Both the position numbers and the translations under genes were made by a program. Shown one piece after another: positions 9,280 to 18,616 of a DNA stretch of 64,000 nt. The notes under the pieces were generated by a model. It worked only from the letters and a program-made list of their open reading frames with translations, made no database searches and had not been told where the DNA came from. The stretch spans positions 1,474,051-1,538,050 of the forward strand of contig NZ_LT706985.1 of the NCBI RefSeq assembly GCF_900155645.1, read 5' to 3'. This DNA is from Vaginimicrobium propionicum (GTDB lineage Bacteria; Actinomycetota; Actinomycetes; Propionibacteriales; Propionibacteriaceae). Within the stretch, counting starts at the first letter, position 1. Every line of letters begins with the position of its first letter.

Positions 9280-10569
9280 GTGAATGAACGATTCGCCAAA
9301 CTAGAGCTGGACGGCACGACTTACCAGATACCCATCGTCGAGGGCACTGAGGGTGAACTAGCCATCGACATCGCTAAACTGCGCACTCTAACCGGTTACA
9401 TCACTCTAGATGATGGTTTGGCAAATACTGGCTCATGCCAATCAAAAATCACCTATATCGATGGCGACAAGGGTATTTTGCGATACCGAGGGATAGCTAT
9501 CGAGGATTTAGCAGAAAAATCTAGTTTCGTTGAAACTGCTTATCTGGTGATTTTCGGTCATCTGCCGACGGCAGACGAACGCGAGAAATTCACGTCCCTA
9601 TTGACGAAATACTCTGCGCTGCCCACCCCAATGATGAAGCATTTCGATGCTTTCCCAACAAATTCAAACCCGATGGCCATCATGTCGGCAATGATTAACT
9701 CGCTGTCAATGCATGAAAGGCCACTGATCGAGCCTGGCGATGATGAGGCATTACTTGATTATTCTGCGCGACTAATCTCTAAAGTACGCACTATCGCGGC
9801 AGCCGCCTACAAGTCGTCCATCGGCGAAATGATTATCCAGCCACGCAATCAGTTGCGTTATGTGGATAATTTCCTGCACATGATGTTCTCGCAAATGTAC
9901 GACCTGTACGAGCCAAGCCCAGAGGCATCCCACGCGATTAACCAATTTTTGGTTTTACATGCTGACCACGAGCAGAACTGCTCAACCTCGACAGTCAGAA
10001 TGGTGGCAAGCGGTCAAGCTAACCTTTACGCCGCTTGCTCTGCTGGTGTGGTGGCTTTATGGGGTCAACGTCACGGCGGCGCGAATGTGGCGGTCGTCCA
10101 AATGCTGCAAAGAATGCTTCGCGAAGGTATTAGCCCCAAACAGTTCTTGGAAGAGGTTAAATCTCCAAACTCGACGCGTAAACTCATGGGATTTGGGCAT
10201 AGGGTTTACAAGAATTTCGACCCTAGAGCCAAGATTCTAGGTGCGGCCGCTAAGCGGCTATTGGACTCTATGCAAATTGATGACCCGCTGCTGGACATCG
10301 CTCACGACCTCGCCGAAGAGGCTTTGCACGACGATTACTTTATCGAGCGCAAGCTATACCCGAATGTGGACTTCTATTCCGGCATTATTCTGCGAGCTAT
10401 CGGTATTCCCTTGAATATGTTTACGGTGATGTTCTCAATCGGACGGATGCCTGGTTGGATCGCTAACTGGAAAGAAATAAACGATAACCAGAAACAGCGC
10501 ATTTATCGTCCACGCCAGCTTTATGTCGGCAATCCCAAAACTGAGTGGGTGCCGCGCTACCAACGCTAA
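9280..10569 (+). CDS. gltA: citrate synthase
   Basis: A 429-residue type II citrate synthase that condenses acetyl-CoA and oxaloacetate at the entry of the TCA cycle. Catalytic residues are visible as His in LHADHEQNCSTSTVR, His in GFGHRVYKNFDPRA, and Asp in YPNVDFYSG. The open frame begins at 9247, but ACAGGAG sits 8 nt before the GTG at 9280, and similarity starts there. It is an isolated single gene, convergent with a small membrane-protein gene 21 bp downstream. Confidence 0.95.
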   Translation: MNERFAKLELDGTTYQIPIVEGTEGELAIDIAKLRTLTGYITLDDGLANTGSCQSKITYIDGDKGILRYRGIAIEDLAEKSSFVETAYLVIFGHLPTADEREKFTSLLTKYSALPTPMMKHFDAFPTNSNPMAIMSAMINSLSMHERPLIEPGDDEALLDYSARLISKVRTIAAAAYKSSIGEMIIQPRNQLRYVDNFLHMMFSQMYDLYEPSPEASHAINQFLVLHADHEQNCSTSTVRMVASGQANLYAACSAGVVALWGQRHGGANVAVVQMLQRMLREGISPKQFLEEVKSPNSTRKLMGFGHRVYKNFDPRAKILGAAAKRLLDSMQIDDPLLDIAHDLAEEALHDDYFIERKLYPNVDFYSGIILRAIGIPLNMFTVMFSIGRMPGWIANWKEINDNQKQRIYRPRQLYVGNPKTEWVPRYQR

Positions 10570-10590
10570 ACATTGGCCAGCCTTAAGGCG

Positions 10591-10944
10591 TCAGTTTTTG
10601 TTGAACGGGTTAGGGCAACCGGACGCCGCCCAAACTGCCATGGTGATACCTACCCAAGTCAATAGGACGCCTGCCAACCGCATTATCGAGCCATCAAATG
10701 CATCGAGGACGATACCGGTTAGCGGCATAGCAGAGAATAGGGCGATGACGATTCGCCAAGTGATAGCTCGCCGGTCACGTTGCCGCTCTAGTGCTTCCTG
10801 GTCATATGACGAGGGGTAATGGCGGGCAACCTGATAAGGCTGAGGTGGTTGGGCACGAAAATTATCGACTGCCGGCCACCTAAAATCTGACTGACTGGCC
10901 TGCGAATAGTCCTCACGCTGAAAAGCCTCACCTTGCTGATTCAC
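10591..10944 (-). CDS. small two-helix membrane protein, unknown
   Basis: A 117-residue protein with a polar, Gln/Pro-rich N-terminal half (about 60 residues) followed by two hydrophobic segments near 63-82 and 88-107, which places the tail on one side of the membrane. No family is recognised. The start is a GTG at 10944 with GATAAT exactly 6 bp upstream on the minus strand and no ribosome site, again fitting a leaderless mRNA. It lies between gltA and pheA with no shared operon. Confidence 0.6.
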   Translation of the reverse strand: MNQQGEAFQREDYSQASQSDFRWPAVDNFRAQPPQPYQVARHYPSSYDQEALERQRDRRAITWRIVIALFSAMPLTGIVLDAFDGSIMRLAGVLLTWVGITMAVWAASGCPNPFNKN

Positions 10945-11020
10945 TATTCCATTATCTCACGACCGAAACGTTAACCCAGATTCAACACCTCGGGGTTTAC
11001 CCTGGGCTTAACCCGAACGC

Positions 11021-11026
11021 TAACCT
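11021..11026 (+). promoter_or_regulatory. -10-like TAACCT 6 bp before the pheA ATG
   Basis: TAACCT ends exactly 6 bp before the start codon, and no Shine-Dalgarno sequence is present, so transcription would begin at the ATG. The spacing matches that at serS, the lipid kinase gene, the S51-like gene and the rhodanese gene in this window. Confidence 0.4.
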
Positions 11027-11032
11027 TGTTTC

Positions 11033-11965
11033 ATGCTTGGATACCTTGGCCCAGCGGGCACATTCACTCATCAAGCGCTAACGAATCTCATCGCGTCAAC
11101 GCCTTTTTCTGATGAGCAATTACTGGCTTTCCCTAGCGTAGGTCAAGCCTTAGCTGCATTACGTGCTGGTCAGCTACGGGCATGTCTTGTTCCGATTGAA
11201 AACTCTGTTGAGGGCGGAGTTTCTGCAACTCTCGATAACATTGGTGACCTTAGTGATCCGCTACAGATTGTGGCCGAGACAGTGCTGCCGATTCGTTTCG
11301 ATTTGTGTGCTCGCAAAGGCGTCAACCTTAACCAAATAGACGCAGTGATCTCACACCCGCATGCCATAGCTCAAGTACGTAACTGGCTGGACAAGAATCT
11401 GCCGAAGGCCAGAGTGCAGACTGTAGGTTCGACAGCAGTCGGCGCTGCTACCGTAGCCAAGCCAGATTCTGGTAACTGTGCAACAGTATGTTCGTCCATT
11501 GCCGCCAAATTGTTCGATCTGCGGCCTCTGGTCAGCGGGTTAGCCGACAATCAATCAGCTAGCACTCGTTTCGTTCTAGTTTCTAAAATCGGCTCTTACC
11601 CTGAACGCACTGGACACGACAAAACCACCCTGGTTGCTTATATGCGTCAAGATCAACCTGGCGCATTGCTGGCAATCTTGCAGCAATTTGCTACTAGAGG
11701 GGTTAACCTTTGCCGAATCGAATCTCGTCCAACCAAAACATCACTAGGTAGCTACTGCTTCTCGATAGACGCGGAGGGGCATATCACAGATGCTCGAATG
11801 GCTGATGCGCTAGTTGGGTTGAAGCGGATATGTAAGGACGTGATCTTCCTGGGCAGCTACGCGAGGGCGGACGCCAAATCCGCGATAATCCAATACGGCG
11901 GCCGCGATGAGGACTACCGAGACGCTATCTCGTGGGTGCGTCAAATCGGAGCTAAATTGTATTAG
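11033..11965 (+). CDS. pheA: prephenate dehydratase
   Basis: A 310-residue cytoplasmic enzyme that converts prephenate to phenylpyruvate in phenylalanine synthesis. The N-terminal catalytic domain begins LGYLGPAGTFTHQAL and carries the conserved ENSVEGGV block and a TRFVLVS motif with the catalytic Thr. The C-terminal ACT domain (about 200-280) carries the ESRP motif that binds phenylalanine for feedback inhibition. There is no fused chorismate mutase, as is usual in actinobacteria. It converges with the ornithine carbamoyltransferase gene with a 2-bp gap. Confidence 0.95.
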   Translation: MLGYLGPAGTFTHQALTNLIASTPFSDEQLLAFPSVGQALAALRAGQLRACLVPIENSVEGGVSATLDNIGDLSDPLQIVAETVLPIRFDLCARKGVNLNQIDAVISHPHAIAQVRNWLDKNLPKARVQTVGSTAVGAATVAKPDSGNCATVCSSIAAKLFDLRPLVSGLADNQSASTRFVLVSKIGSYPERTGHDKTTLVAYMRQDQPGALLAILQQFATRGVNLCRIESRPTKTSLGSYCFSIDAEGHITDARMADALVGLKRICKDVIFLGSYARADAKSAIIQYGGRDEDYRDAISWVRQIGAKLY

Positions 11966-11967
11966 CC

Positions 11968-12963
11968 CTAGTCCCGTAGGGTTTCGACCATAACCGCTTT
12001 AATAGTGTGTAGCCGATTTTCAGCCTGATCAAAAATCTCGTTAGCGTGCGCTTCGAAAACCTCGTCAGTAATTTCTAGGCCACCAGTAATACCAGTTTCT
12101 GCTGAAATCTGACGCCCAATAGTGGTACCTAAATCATGGTAGGCAGGCAGACAGTGCAGTACTTTAACCTCTGGATTACCCGTTGCGGCTAACAATTTTG
12201 CATTCACTTGGTAGGGCAATAATTCTTCGATGCGTTTAGCCCACACCTCTTTAGGCTCCCCCATGGATACCCAAATATCTGTGTAAATAAAATCAGCGCC
12301 CGCCACTGCCGTGATATCGTCGCTGACACTTAACTTCGCGCCAGTATCATCAGCAATTCGGTTAGCAATCTGGCGAACCTCGTCGCTGTTCTGTAAATCT
12401 TTAGGTGCGATCATCCGCACATCCATACCCGATAATGCACCGGATACCAGAATCGAATTGCCGACGTTATTTCGGGCATCACCAACGTAAGCGATCGCGA
12501 TTTCGTTCAAGGGTTTCGTTGAATGTTCGATCATGGTTAACTGATCCGCCAGCATCTGGGTGGGGTGCCACTCATCGGTTAACCCATTCCAAACCACTAC
12601 CCCAGAGCTTTGGGCCAAAGCCTCTACCCGCTCTTGGCCGAAACCTCGGTATTCGATAGCGTCAAACATTCGTCCTAGAACGCGGGCAGTGTCCTTGATA
12701 GATTCCTTGTGGCCAATCTGTGAACCACTCGGATCAAGGTAAGTGCAATGCGCGCCCTGATCGTGGGTAGCAACCTCAAACGAACAACGAGTACGAGTCG
12801 AGGTTTTCTCGAAAATCAACGCGATATTCTTCCCACTCAACAAAGGCTTTTCACGTCCGGCATGCTTATCTGCCTTTAGCTCGCCGGCTCGACGCAATAA
12901 GTACGCCCACTCTTCGGCGGTAAAATCGGCTTCTTTCAAGAAATTTCTGCCACGTAAATCCAT
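11968..12963 (-). CDS. argF: ornithine carbamoyltransferase, long ArgF/ArcB type
   Basis: A 331-residue enzyme that makes citrulline from ornithine and carbamoyl phosphate, or the reverse in the arginine deiminase pathway. The carbamoyl-phosphate loop STRTR is at 55-59, HPTQ follows in the middle, and the ornithine loop carries HCLPAYHD. Length and sequence ([39 protein letters not shown]) resemble the enterobacterial ArgF / catabolic ArcB group rather than the shorter, roughly 310-residue anabolic form common in actinobacteria. No other arg or arc genes are adjacent, so anabolic versus catabolic use cannot be decided here. A GAAGGGA ribosome site precedes the ATG. Confidence 0.9.
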   Translation of the reverse strand: MDLRGRNFLKEADFTAEEWAYLLRRAGELKADKHAGREKPLLSGKNIALIFEKTSTRTRCSFEVATHDQGAHCTYLDPSGSQIGHKESIKDTARVLGRMFDAIEYRGFGQERVEALAQSSGVVVWNGLTDEWHPTQMLADQLTMIEHSTKPLNEIAIAYVGDARNNVGNSILVSGALSGMDVRMIAPKDLQNSDEVRQIANRIADDTGAKLSVSDDITAVAGADFIYTDIWVSMGEPKEVWAKRIEELLPYQVNAKLLAATGNPEVKVLHCLPAYHDLGTTIGRQISAETGITGGLEITDEVFEAHANEIFDQAENRLHTIKAVMVETLRD

Positions 12964-13041
12964 CGCTGTCCCTTCGTCTCGAACGATATCCTAAGCCCGC
13001 CAATAGTCCTTAAGACAATCGTCACCACGCGCCCGGCCGTC

Positions 13042-13047
13042 TAGGCT
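13042..13047 (+). promoter_or_regulatory. -10-like TAGGCT 6 bp before the S51-like gene ATG
   Basis: TAGGCT ends 6 bp before the ATG at 13054, with no ribosome site between. It is the same hexamer and spacing as upstream of serS. Leaderless transcription is inferred. Confidence 0.4.
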
Positions 13048-13053
13048 TAAGAC

Positions 13054-13773
13054 ATGGCACTTTTTCTAGTTGGTAGCAGACCTGGCGATGAAATCACCAC
13101 TGTCTACGACAGTTTCGTCACCCAAGCCAAAGATTTTGGTACTCAAGTTGGCGTTCTTATCGCCGCTGAGTCTGACGAGGCGGCCGCCAACACTTATCTA
13201 GACCCAATACGGGCGCGCTGGCCGCAAGCTCAATTCAAAGTTTGTTGGCTAAACCAAGACACTGCCTTACCAGCCTTCGATGATCTAGGCGGTTTGATCG
13301 TCGCGGACGGCAAACCAGCCGATTACCTCAAGCAAATGCGCGCCCATCGTGAAGCGATTGCTCGTCAAGTACGTGCCGGAATGCCCTATCTTGGTTTTGC
13401 GGCTGGCGCAATGATTACCGCAAAAAACGCAATCATTGGCGGAGTCAACTCGAATGGGCGGCAAGTCTGTTCGACTGCCGTATCCGAAGGTTTAGACGCG
13501 GTTACCGTGGAAGATGGTTTAGCGCTAATCGGGCCAAGCGTAGACACGCATGCAGACACCTGCCAAACTCTAGGGCGAGGTGTAGAAGTATTACGCAACG
13601 GCGAAATGGGCTCAGTGCTATTAATTGACGAGGCCACTGCGCTGATAGTTAATGCCACAAATGGCCGCACCCAAACTGTGGGGCATGGCTGTATAACCTG
13701 GCTAAGCCGCGCCGGATCACACATTGCGGTGCGTTTCGAGACTCCAAAGCCGACTCCCAATGTGGCAAGCTAG
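13054..13773 (+). CDS. peptidase S51 / cyanophycinase-like protein lacking the nucleophile Ser
   Basis: A 239-residue protein resembling the S51 (class I glutamine-amidotransferase-like) fold. The elbow that normally reads GxSAGA is G114-F-A-A-G-A119 here, so the catalytic Ser is replaced by Ala116. Flanking context such as the preceding MPYLGF strand and a C-terminal hydrophobic strand fits the fold. If the alignment is right it is probably not an active peptidase and may bind a ligand or partner. It lies 4 bp upstream of the response regulator gene, so it is likely the first gene of the two-component operon. Confidence 0.55.
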   Translation: MALFLVGSRPGDEITTVYDSFVTQAKDFGTQVGVLIAAESDEAAANTYLDPIRARWPQAQFKVCWLNQDTALPAFDDLGGLIVADGKPADYLKQMRAHREAIARQVRAGMPYLGFAAGAMITAKNAIIGGVNSNGRQVCSTAVSEGLDAVTVEDGLALIGPSVDTHADTCQTLGRGVEVLRNGEMGSVLLIDEATALIVNATNGRTQTVGHGCITWLSRAGSHIAVRFETPKPTPNVAS

Positions 13774-13777
13774 AACT

Positions 13778-14464
13778 ATGCAAGTGCTAGTGGTTGACGA
13801 TGATCGAGCCGTTCGGGATTCACTGGCGCGCTCACTGCAATACAACGGCTACGAAGTTTCTAGCGCCGAGGACGGTCTCGAAGCGTTAGCAAAACTATCA
13901 TCAATGGACGCTGACGCCGTAGTGATGGACGTCATGATGCCTAGACTTGATGGTTTAGAAACCACTCGCATGCTGCGCGAAAACGGCAACGACGTGCCGA
14001 TTCTCATCTTGACTGCCAGGGATGCGGTCGGTGACCGCGTAGACGGGTTAGACGCTGGCGCCGACGACTATATGGTCAAACCGTTCAGCCTCGATGAATT
14101 ACTTGCCAGGCTTAGGGCTTTGACTCGTCGTTCTCGTCCTGATCAGGAGCCAGACCACGAAATTTTAACTTTTGAAGATTTGCAGCTAGACGCCTCAACC
14201 CGTGAAGTCACCCGTGGGGGACGTCGAATCAGCTTAACCCGCACCGAATATGCCCTGCTACACACGTTCATGGAACACCCCCGGCATGTTCTAGAGCGCG
14301 GATGGCTGTTGAATGAGGTTTGGGGATTTGATTTCCCGACAACCGCGAATTCTCTTGAGGTTTATATCGGTTATCTACGCCGCAAAACAGAACAAGAGGG
14401 CGAGCCTCGCCTCATCCACACTGTTCGCGGGGTTGGCTACGTCTTACGTGAAACAGCCCCGTGA
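13778..14464 (+). CDS. OmpR/MprA-type response regulator
   Basis: A 228-residue cytoplasmic transcription factor. The receiver domain (1-115) has acidic residues VVDDD, phospho-acceptor Asp51 in VVMDVMMP, the switch Thr in LTAR and the conserved Lys in VKPF. The C-terminal winged helix (about 130-225) ends with the family motif VRGVGYVLR. The open frame reaches back to 13724 inside the previous gene, but the receiver begins at the ATG at 13778. Its stop overlaps the GTG of the histidine kinase, so the pair is translationally coupled. It resembles the mycobacterial MprA group; the stimulus is unknown. Confidence 0.9.
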   Translation: MQVLVVDDDRAVRDSLARSLQYNGYEVSSAEDGLEALAKLSSMDADAVVMDVMMPRLDGLETTRMLRENGNDVPILILTARDAVGDRVDGLDAGADDYMVKPFSLDELLARLRALTRRSRPDQEPDHEILTFEDLQLDASTREVTRGGRRISLTRTEYALLHTFMEHPRHVLERGWLLNEVWGFDFPTTANSLEVYIGYLRRKTEQEGEPRLIHTVRGVGYVLRETAP

Positions 14465-15888
14465 TTAGTAACCGGATCCGTGGCTGGTTAACGTCAATAA
14501 ATAACAGCCTGCACACCTTGACCGGACGAATCACCGTCGTCACGGCGTTAGCTACTGCCATTGGTTTACTGCTGTTAACATTGACCTATTTTTTTACGGT
14601 AAGAAACACGCTCTACCATCAAACTGACCGCGAGTTGATTGCGGTAGCCACCGACGCGTCAGCGTCGATCACCGCTGACCTTGAAGGTTTAGGTGGATTA
14701 AACTCAACGGCCTTGGAAGCCGCCAATGTTGGTCTGGTGCTGTTGCGTTCCGACGGTTCCTCGCGTGGCGTCCCAGGAGCCAAGGTTAGCGTCGAAACTG
14801 GCTACCAAGAGTTAGCTGTTGCACGAACTCAAATGAACGCTTCAGCGCGCACAATTCACGGTCTTGACGGCACTTACTATCGACAAGTTGCCGTCCCGAT
14901 AACTATCTCTAGTGGTAAATGGGCGATTGTTCTAGTTAGACCCCAAAACACTATCCAAGCGGTTATCGCCCACATGGTATCGACTACCGTAGCCCTAAGC
15001 ATAACGGTTCTATTAGCCTCAACCTTGATGGCATTTCTGCTAGCCAGATCGGTTATGCGACCAATAAAAAGAATGTCTGAAGCAGTTTCTAGGGTTACAG
15101 AAACAAATGAGCTAGTGCCCATCGGTATTCACTCTGACGATGAGATTGGCACCCTAAGTCGCAACTTCGACACCATGATTCACTCGCTGGCTAGTTCTAG
15201 AGAACGCCAGAAACGTTTGATTGCTGACGCTGGACACGAATTACGTACCCCGTTAACGTCTATGCGCACTAACGTTGAGCTGTTGGTGGCAGATGAAAAC
15301 TCTGGCATGTTACCGCCGGGAGCGCGTCAAGATATTTTGAACGACGTTTCCGCTCAGTTGGCGGAGTTCACAGCGTTGGTTGGGGATTTAGTTCAACTAA
15401 GTCGTGAGGATGCTGATGCGCCACGTCGCGAGCTCATCGATTTCGCAGATGTGGTACGCACCGCAATAGAACGCGCACACCGGCGCGGCCCGAATCTAAT
15501 ATTCGACGCCAAGCTTGAGCCGCTGATGATTATCGGCGAACCGGACACGCTAGGACGGGCAGTAACAAATCTGCTTGATAATGCCGTGAAGTTTTCCCCG
15601 CCTAAAGGACATATCTTTATTAGGTTGCACGGTAATAAGCTGACCATCGAGGACGAAGGCCCAGGTATAGCCGAAGAGGATCTACCGAAAATCTTTGATC
15701 GTTTCTACCGCTCCAACAAGGCTCGAAACACGCCAGGCACCGGGTTGGGATTGTCCATCGTCGCCCACACCGTCAACGCTCATGGTGGCCAAGTTTGGGC
15801 ATCGAACTCGCCGGCCACCTTAGGAGCACGTTTTACAATGGTGCTACCAGAAGCGTCCGACGAAGAAATCGAAGCTTTCGAGTCGTAA
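14461..15888 (+). CDS. membrane sensor histidine kinase
   Basis: A 475-residue kinase, partner of the response regulator it overlaps. Transmembrane helices at about 24-46 and 173-195 flank a roughly 125-residue extracellular sensor region. A HAMP linker follows (about 196-248), then the dimerisation/phospho-acceptor helix with His259 in [12 protein letters not shown]. The ATPase domain has the N box (NLLDNAVKF), G1 (EDEGPGI), F box (FDRFYR) and G2 (GTGLGLSIV). All catalytic motifs are intact. The general plan matches MprB-type kinases. The GTG start overlaps the regulator's stop codon. Confidence 0.92.
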   Translation: MISNRIRGWLTSINNSLHTLTGRITVVTALATAIGLLLLTLTYFFTVRNTLYHQTDRELIAVATDASASITADLEGLGGLNSTALEAANVGLVLLRSDGSSRGVPGAKVSVETGYQELAVARTQMNASARTIHGLDGTYYRQVAVPITISSGKWAIVLVRPQNTIQAVIAHMVSTTVALSITVLLASTLMAFLLARSVMRPIKRMSEAVSRVTETNELVPIGIHSDDEIGTLSRNFDTMIHSLASSRERQKRLIADAGHELRTPLTSMRTNVELLVADENSGMLPPGARQDILNDVSAQLAEFTALVGDLVQLSREDADAPRRELIDFADVVRTAIERAHRRGPNLIFDAKLEPLMIIGEPDTLGRAVTNLLDNAVKFSPPKGHIFIRLHGNKLTIEDEGPGIAEEDLPKIFDRFYRSNKARNTPGTGLGLSIVAHTVNAHGGQVWASNSPATLGARFTMVLPEASDEEIEAFES

Positions 15889-15889
15889 G

Positions 15890-17332
15890 CTAAACCTCTA
15901 GCCCTGGATACAGCGGGTGGTTGCCAAGCAACTCGGCAGCCTGAGCGTGGACTCTATCCGCTACCCCATCAGCAATCTCGTATTTCGCCTTCCCAGGCTG
16001 ACCGTTGGACGCCGTCTTAGCTTTCGTATTCGACAGCACTTCACAAATCAGCGCCGCCACCTGATCCATATCAGATTCTTTGCAACCTCTTGATGTCAAA
16101 GCGGGAGTGCCAATACGCACACCTGAGGTGTACCAGGCGCCATTCGGATCGGCAGGGATCGAGTTGCGGTTAGTCACCACACCAGAATCAAGCAAGGCGG
16201 ATTCCGCCTGCCGGCCAGTAAGCCCGAAGCTGGTGGTCACATCGAGTAAACATAAATGGTTGTCAGTGCCGTCAGTGACGAGTTTTACCCCACGTTTCAT
16301 TAGGCCTTCGGCAAGAGCCTTAGCGTTAACCACAATCTGACGGGCATAGGCTTGGAAAGATTCTTGTTTTGCTTGAGCTAGCGCCACGGCTTTAGCGGCC
16401 ATAATGTGAGCCAGCGGCCCACCCAAAACCATTGGGCAACCACGGTCTACCGCAGAAGCAAATTCTTTAGTAGCCAATACCATGCCCCCACGCGGACCAC
16501 GCAACGATTTGTGAGTCGTTGTGGTTACCACGTTGGCATATTCGACAGGATTTTCTTCGCCGGTGAAAACTTTCCCAGCAACCAAACCAGCAAAGTGAGC
16601 CATATCAACCATCAACACCGCGCCCACTTCGTCCGCGATCTCGCGCATCTTGGCGAAGTTAACCCGTCTCGGATAGGCGGAATAACCGGCCACCAAAATC
16701 AGTGGTTTGAACTCGCGCACCTGTGCAGCTATCGCTGCATAATCGAGCAAACCAGTTTCCGGATTGGTGCCGTAACTACGCTGGTCAAACATTTTGCCCG
16801 AAATATTGTGTCTGAAACCGTGGGTTAAGTGCCCGCCAGCATCCAAGCTCATGCCCATCAGCCGTTGATTACCTAAAGCGGCACGTAATTTATCCCAATC
16901 AGTCTGGCTTAAATCGTTAACGGTTCGCGCCCCCATCTGCTCTAGAGACGGCATTTCCACCCGCTGCGACAAGATTGCCCAGTAAGCCACTAGATTGGCG
17001 TCAATACCCGAGTGCGGTTGGACGTAGGCGTAGTCAGCGCCAAATAGTTCACGTGCATGCTCAGCGGCGATTGACTCTACGCTATCCACATTTCTACAAC
17101 CGGCATAAAACCTATGGCCAACAGTGCCTTCAGCGTATTTATCAGAAAGCCAAGTGCCCATTGACAATAAGGTGTTTAGGCTAGCGTAATTTTCTGAGGC
17201 GATCAGCTTTAGTGAACCTCGCTGATCCGCCAATTCTTGACGCATAGCGTCACCAATTCTGGGGTCAACTTCATTAACGAGTTCAAGAATCGCTCGATAT
17301 GCGGTGGTTGCAGTTGCTGCGACGTCAGTCAT
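15890..17332 (-). CDS. glyA: serine hydroxymethyltransferase, long form
   Basis: A 480-residue PLP enzyme that converts serine and tetrahydrofolate to glycine and methylene-THF. The PLP lysine is Lys275 in [14 protein letters not shown]. The usual bacterial length is about 415-430 residues. The extra sequence here is mainly an insert after the PHSG(I)DANLVAY region (about 119-155, including an [11 protein letters not shown] stretch) and a longer C-terminal segment. Long GlyA forms with inserts are known in some actinobacteria and in chlamydiae. AGGAGC precedes the ATG. It converges with the histidine kinase gene, with 1 bp between stops. Confidence 0.93.
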   Translation of the reverse strand: MTDVAATATTAYRAILELVNEVDPRIGDAMRQELADQRGSLKLIASENYASLNTLLSMGTWLSDKYAEGTVGHRFYAGCRNVDSVESIAAEHARELFGADYAYVQPHSGIDANLVAYWAILSQRVEMPSLEQMGARTVNDLSQTDWDKLRAALGNQRLMGMSLDAGGHLTHGFRHNISGKMFDQRSYGTNPETGLLDYAAIAAQVREFKPLILVAGYSAYPRRVNFAKMREIADEVGAVLMVDMAHFAGLVAGKVFTGEENPVEYANVVTTTTHKSLRGPRGGMVLATKEFASAVDRGCPMVLGGPLAHIMAAKAVALAQAKQESFQAYARQIVVNAKALAEGLMKRGVKLVTDGTDNHLCLLDVTTSFGLTGRQAESALLDSGVVTNRNSIPADPNGAWYTSGVRIGTPALTSRGCKESDMDQVAALICEVLSNTKAKTASNGQPGKAKYEIADGVADRVHAQAAELLGNHPLYPGLEV

Positions 17333-17410
17333 TGTGCTCCTAGCTTGATCGGCCAGGCACTAATCTAATCACTTTGGCGATTTTGGGCATCTTCAGCCCG
17401 CAACACAAGA

Positions 17411-18436
17411 TTATTTCGTGGCGTATGGCAGCCAAACAGCCGACCAACCCATAACTGGTTGATGCCACGACTCATCTGGCTCAACCAGTGGCATTAGCCC
17501 AACAGCAGAATGTGCGCCATTGGAATAAACCATGCCGTCACCGGCATAGAGAGCCACGTGCCCGTACGGGTTACCGGCGGGCCCGCCGTCGTACCAGATC
17601 AGTGCGCCGATAGGAATATCGGTCATGTCAGTGTGCATTTGGCCGTCCGCAATAATCTGCTCAGCCGCAATCTGGGCGCTACCAACACCAGAGGTTGAGT
17701 AACCGTAAAGGTCAGCCATCATGCCAAGACAAAGGCCTTCCCATTGCGTGCTGCCAACCATCGCTTCAGCTCTAGTTAACGCTTCGGAAACACTTAGCGG
17801 CGCTAACTGGCCGGGGGCGATAGACGTATCAACCCCAAATGGCGGCTCAGCGGTAGCTGGCTCTTCAGTTGGCGTGACACTCGGGGTCGGGGTAGCGGTT
17901 TCCGCTACAGCTTTACGCGTTGCATTACGGTTGAGTGCGTCGTCATCAAGCCGGTTTGGGGCAGCTGAGACTGTGCTAATTGCGGTCGGTTGTTTAGAGG
18001 CGGCCATGACGGCAGCGGGACCAGTCAACCACGCGCCGGTGGTAGAACCGATAGCGGCAACTAAACCAGCAGCGGCTAAAAGTTTGCGTGCGCTTAACGG
18101 TTTACGTAGCGCCTTTGATTTCCTGAAAGCCGGCGGTGCAATAAGGGTTGGAGCCTCATCAAAGTCCAAGGCTCGTGACGGGCGAACCGACGCCGTTAAC
18201 ACCAGTGGCTCTAGGTCAGGATCAAGTGCGCGACGAGCACAGCCTGGTTGCTCACTAAGCTGGGCAGGCAACCCAATGGCACGCTTTGCCTGATAGTCAA
18301 CAACCTCTGGATGGTTGGCCACGAACGAAAAACCGTCCGTTTCAATTAAGGCTCTGCGGGCACACTCTGGCGCACGATTAGGCCTCACCGACGGCTCAAT
18401 AATGGGCGAGTCATGCAAAGCTCTGTGTGCGCTCAT
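17411..18436 (-). CDS. membrane-anchored NlpC/P60-like hydrolase with repeat-rich cytoplasmic tail
   Basis: About 341 residues. The N-terminal 115 or so residues precede one hydrophobic segment (AAGLVAAIGSTTGAWL) and carry short repeated motifs, twice CARRAL and twice SVRP[NS]RA, plus several further RAL/KAL triplets. A Pro/Thr/Glu-rich linker then leads to a C-terminal domain with a Cys in WEGLCLGMM and a His in YGHVALYAGDG, the spacing expected of an NlpC/P60 or CHAP-type cysteine hydrolase acting on peptidoglycan outside the cell. The third catalytic residue is not clear. The start may be the ATG at 18436 or a GTG at 18445. Confidence 0.7.
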   Translation of the reverse strand: MSAHRALHDSPIIEPSVRPNRAPECARRALIETDGFSFVANHPEVVDYQAKRAIGLPAQLSEQPGCARRALDPDLEPLVLTASVRPSRALDFDEAPTLIAPPAFRKSKALRKPLSARKLLAAAGLVAAIGSTTGAWLTGPAAVMAASKQPTAISTVSAAPNRLDDDALNRNATRKAVAETATPTPSVTPTEEPATAEPPFGVDTSIAPGQLAPLSVSEALTRAEAMVGSTQWEGLCLGMMADLYGYSTSGVGSAQIAAEQIIADGQMHTDMTDIPIGALIWYDGGPAGNPYGHVALYAGDGMVYSNGAHSAVGLMPLVEPDESWHQPVMGWSAVWLPYATK

Positions 18437-18518
18437 GTCCACCAACCTGAATCTAAAAAGAAGTCTGAGAAAAGACTAAGCCTTTTTAAGTTTTTACTCA
18501 ACTCATTTAATGAAAGGT

Positions 18519-18527
18519 TGTGGATAA
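18519..18527 (-). promoter_or_regulatory. isolated perfect DnaA box
   Basis: TGTGGATAA lies in the gap upstream of the NlpC/P60-like gene and downstream of the LPKTG-protein gene. It is a perfect match to the consensus DnaA 9-mer on the minus strand. A single box has limited weight, but most perfect matches outside oriC in this window lie between genes. Confidence 0.4.
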
Positions 18528-18616
18528 ATATTTTCTGCTGACCAGATAATTTCTAGAACACCTAGTTGGATGGCCAAACTAGTGATGGCAATGAGTTGCA
18601 TTCAATTATCTTTAAT

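Noticed and set aside
9861-9869. Perfect DnaA box inside gltA
   Set aside because: It encodes conserved citrate synthase residues and has no nearby second box, so it is likely fortuitous.
14446-14461. parS-like sequence near the end of the response regulator gene
   Set aside because: Only the right half (ACGTGAAACA) matches; the left half has several mismatches, and it lies in conserved coding sequence.
16406-16828. 140-codon plus-strand open frame inside glyA
   Set aside because: It is antisense to strongly conserved GlyA residues including the PLP site region.
17721-18293. 190-codon plus-strand open frame opposite the NlpC/P60-like gene
   Set aside because: Its Ala/Ser-rich composition mirrors the antisense codons of the real gene; there is no ribosome site or motif.
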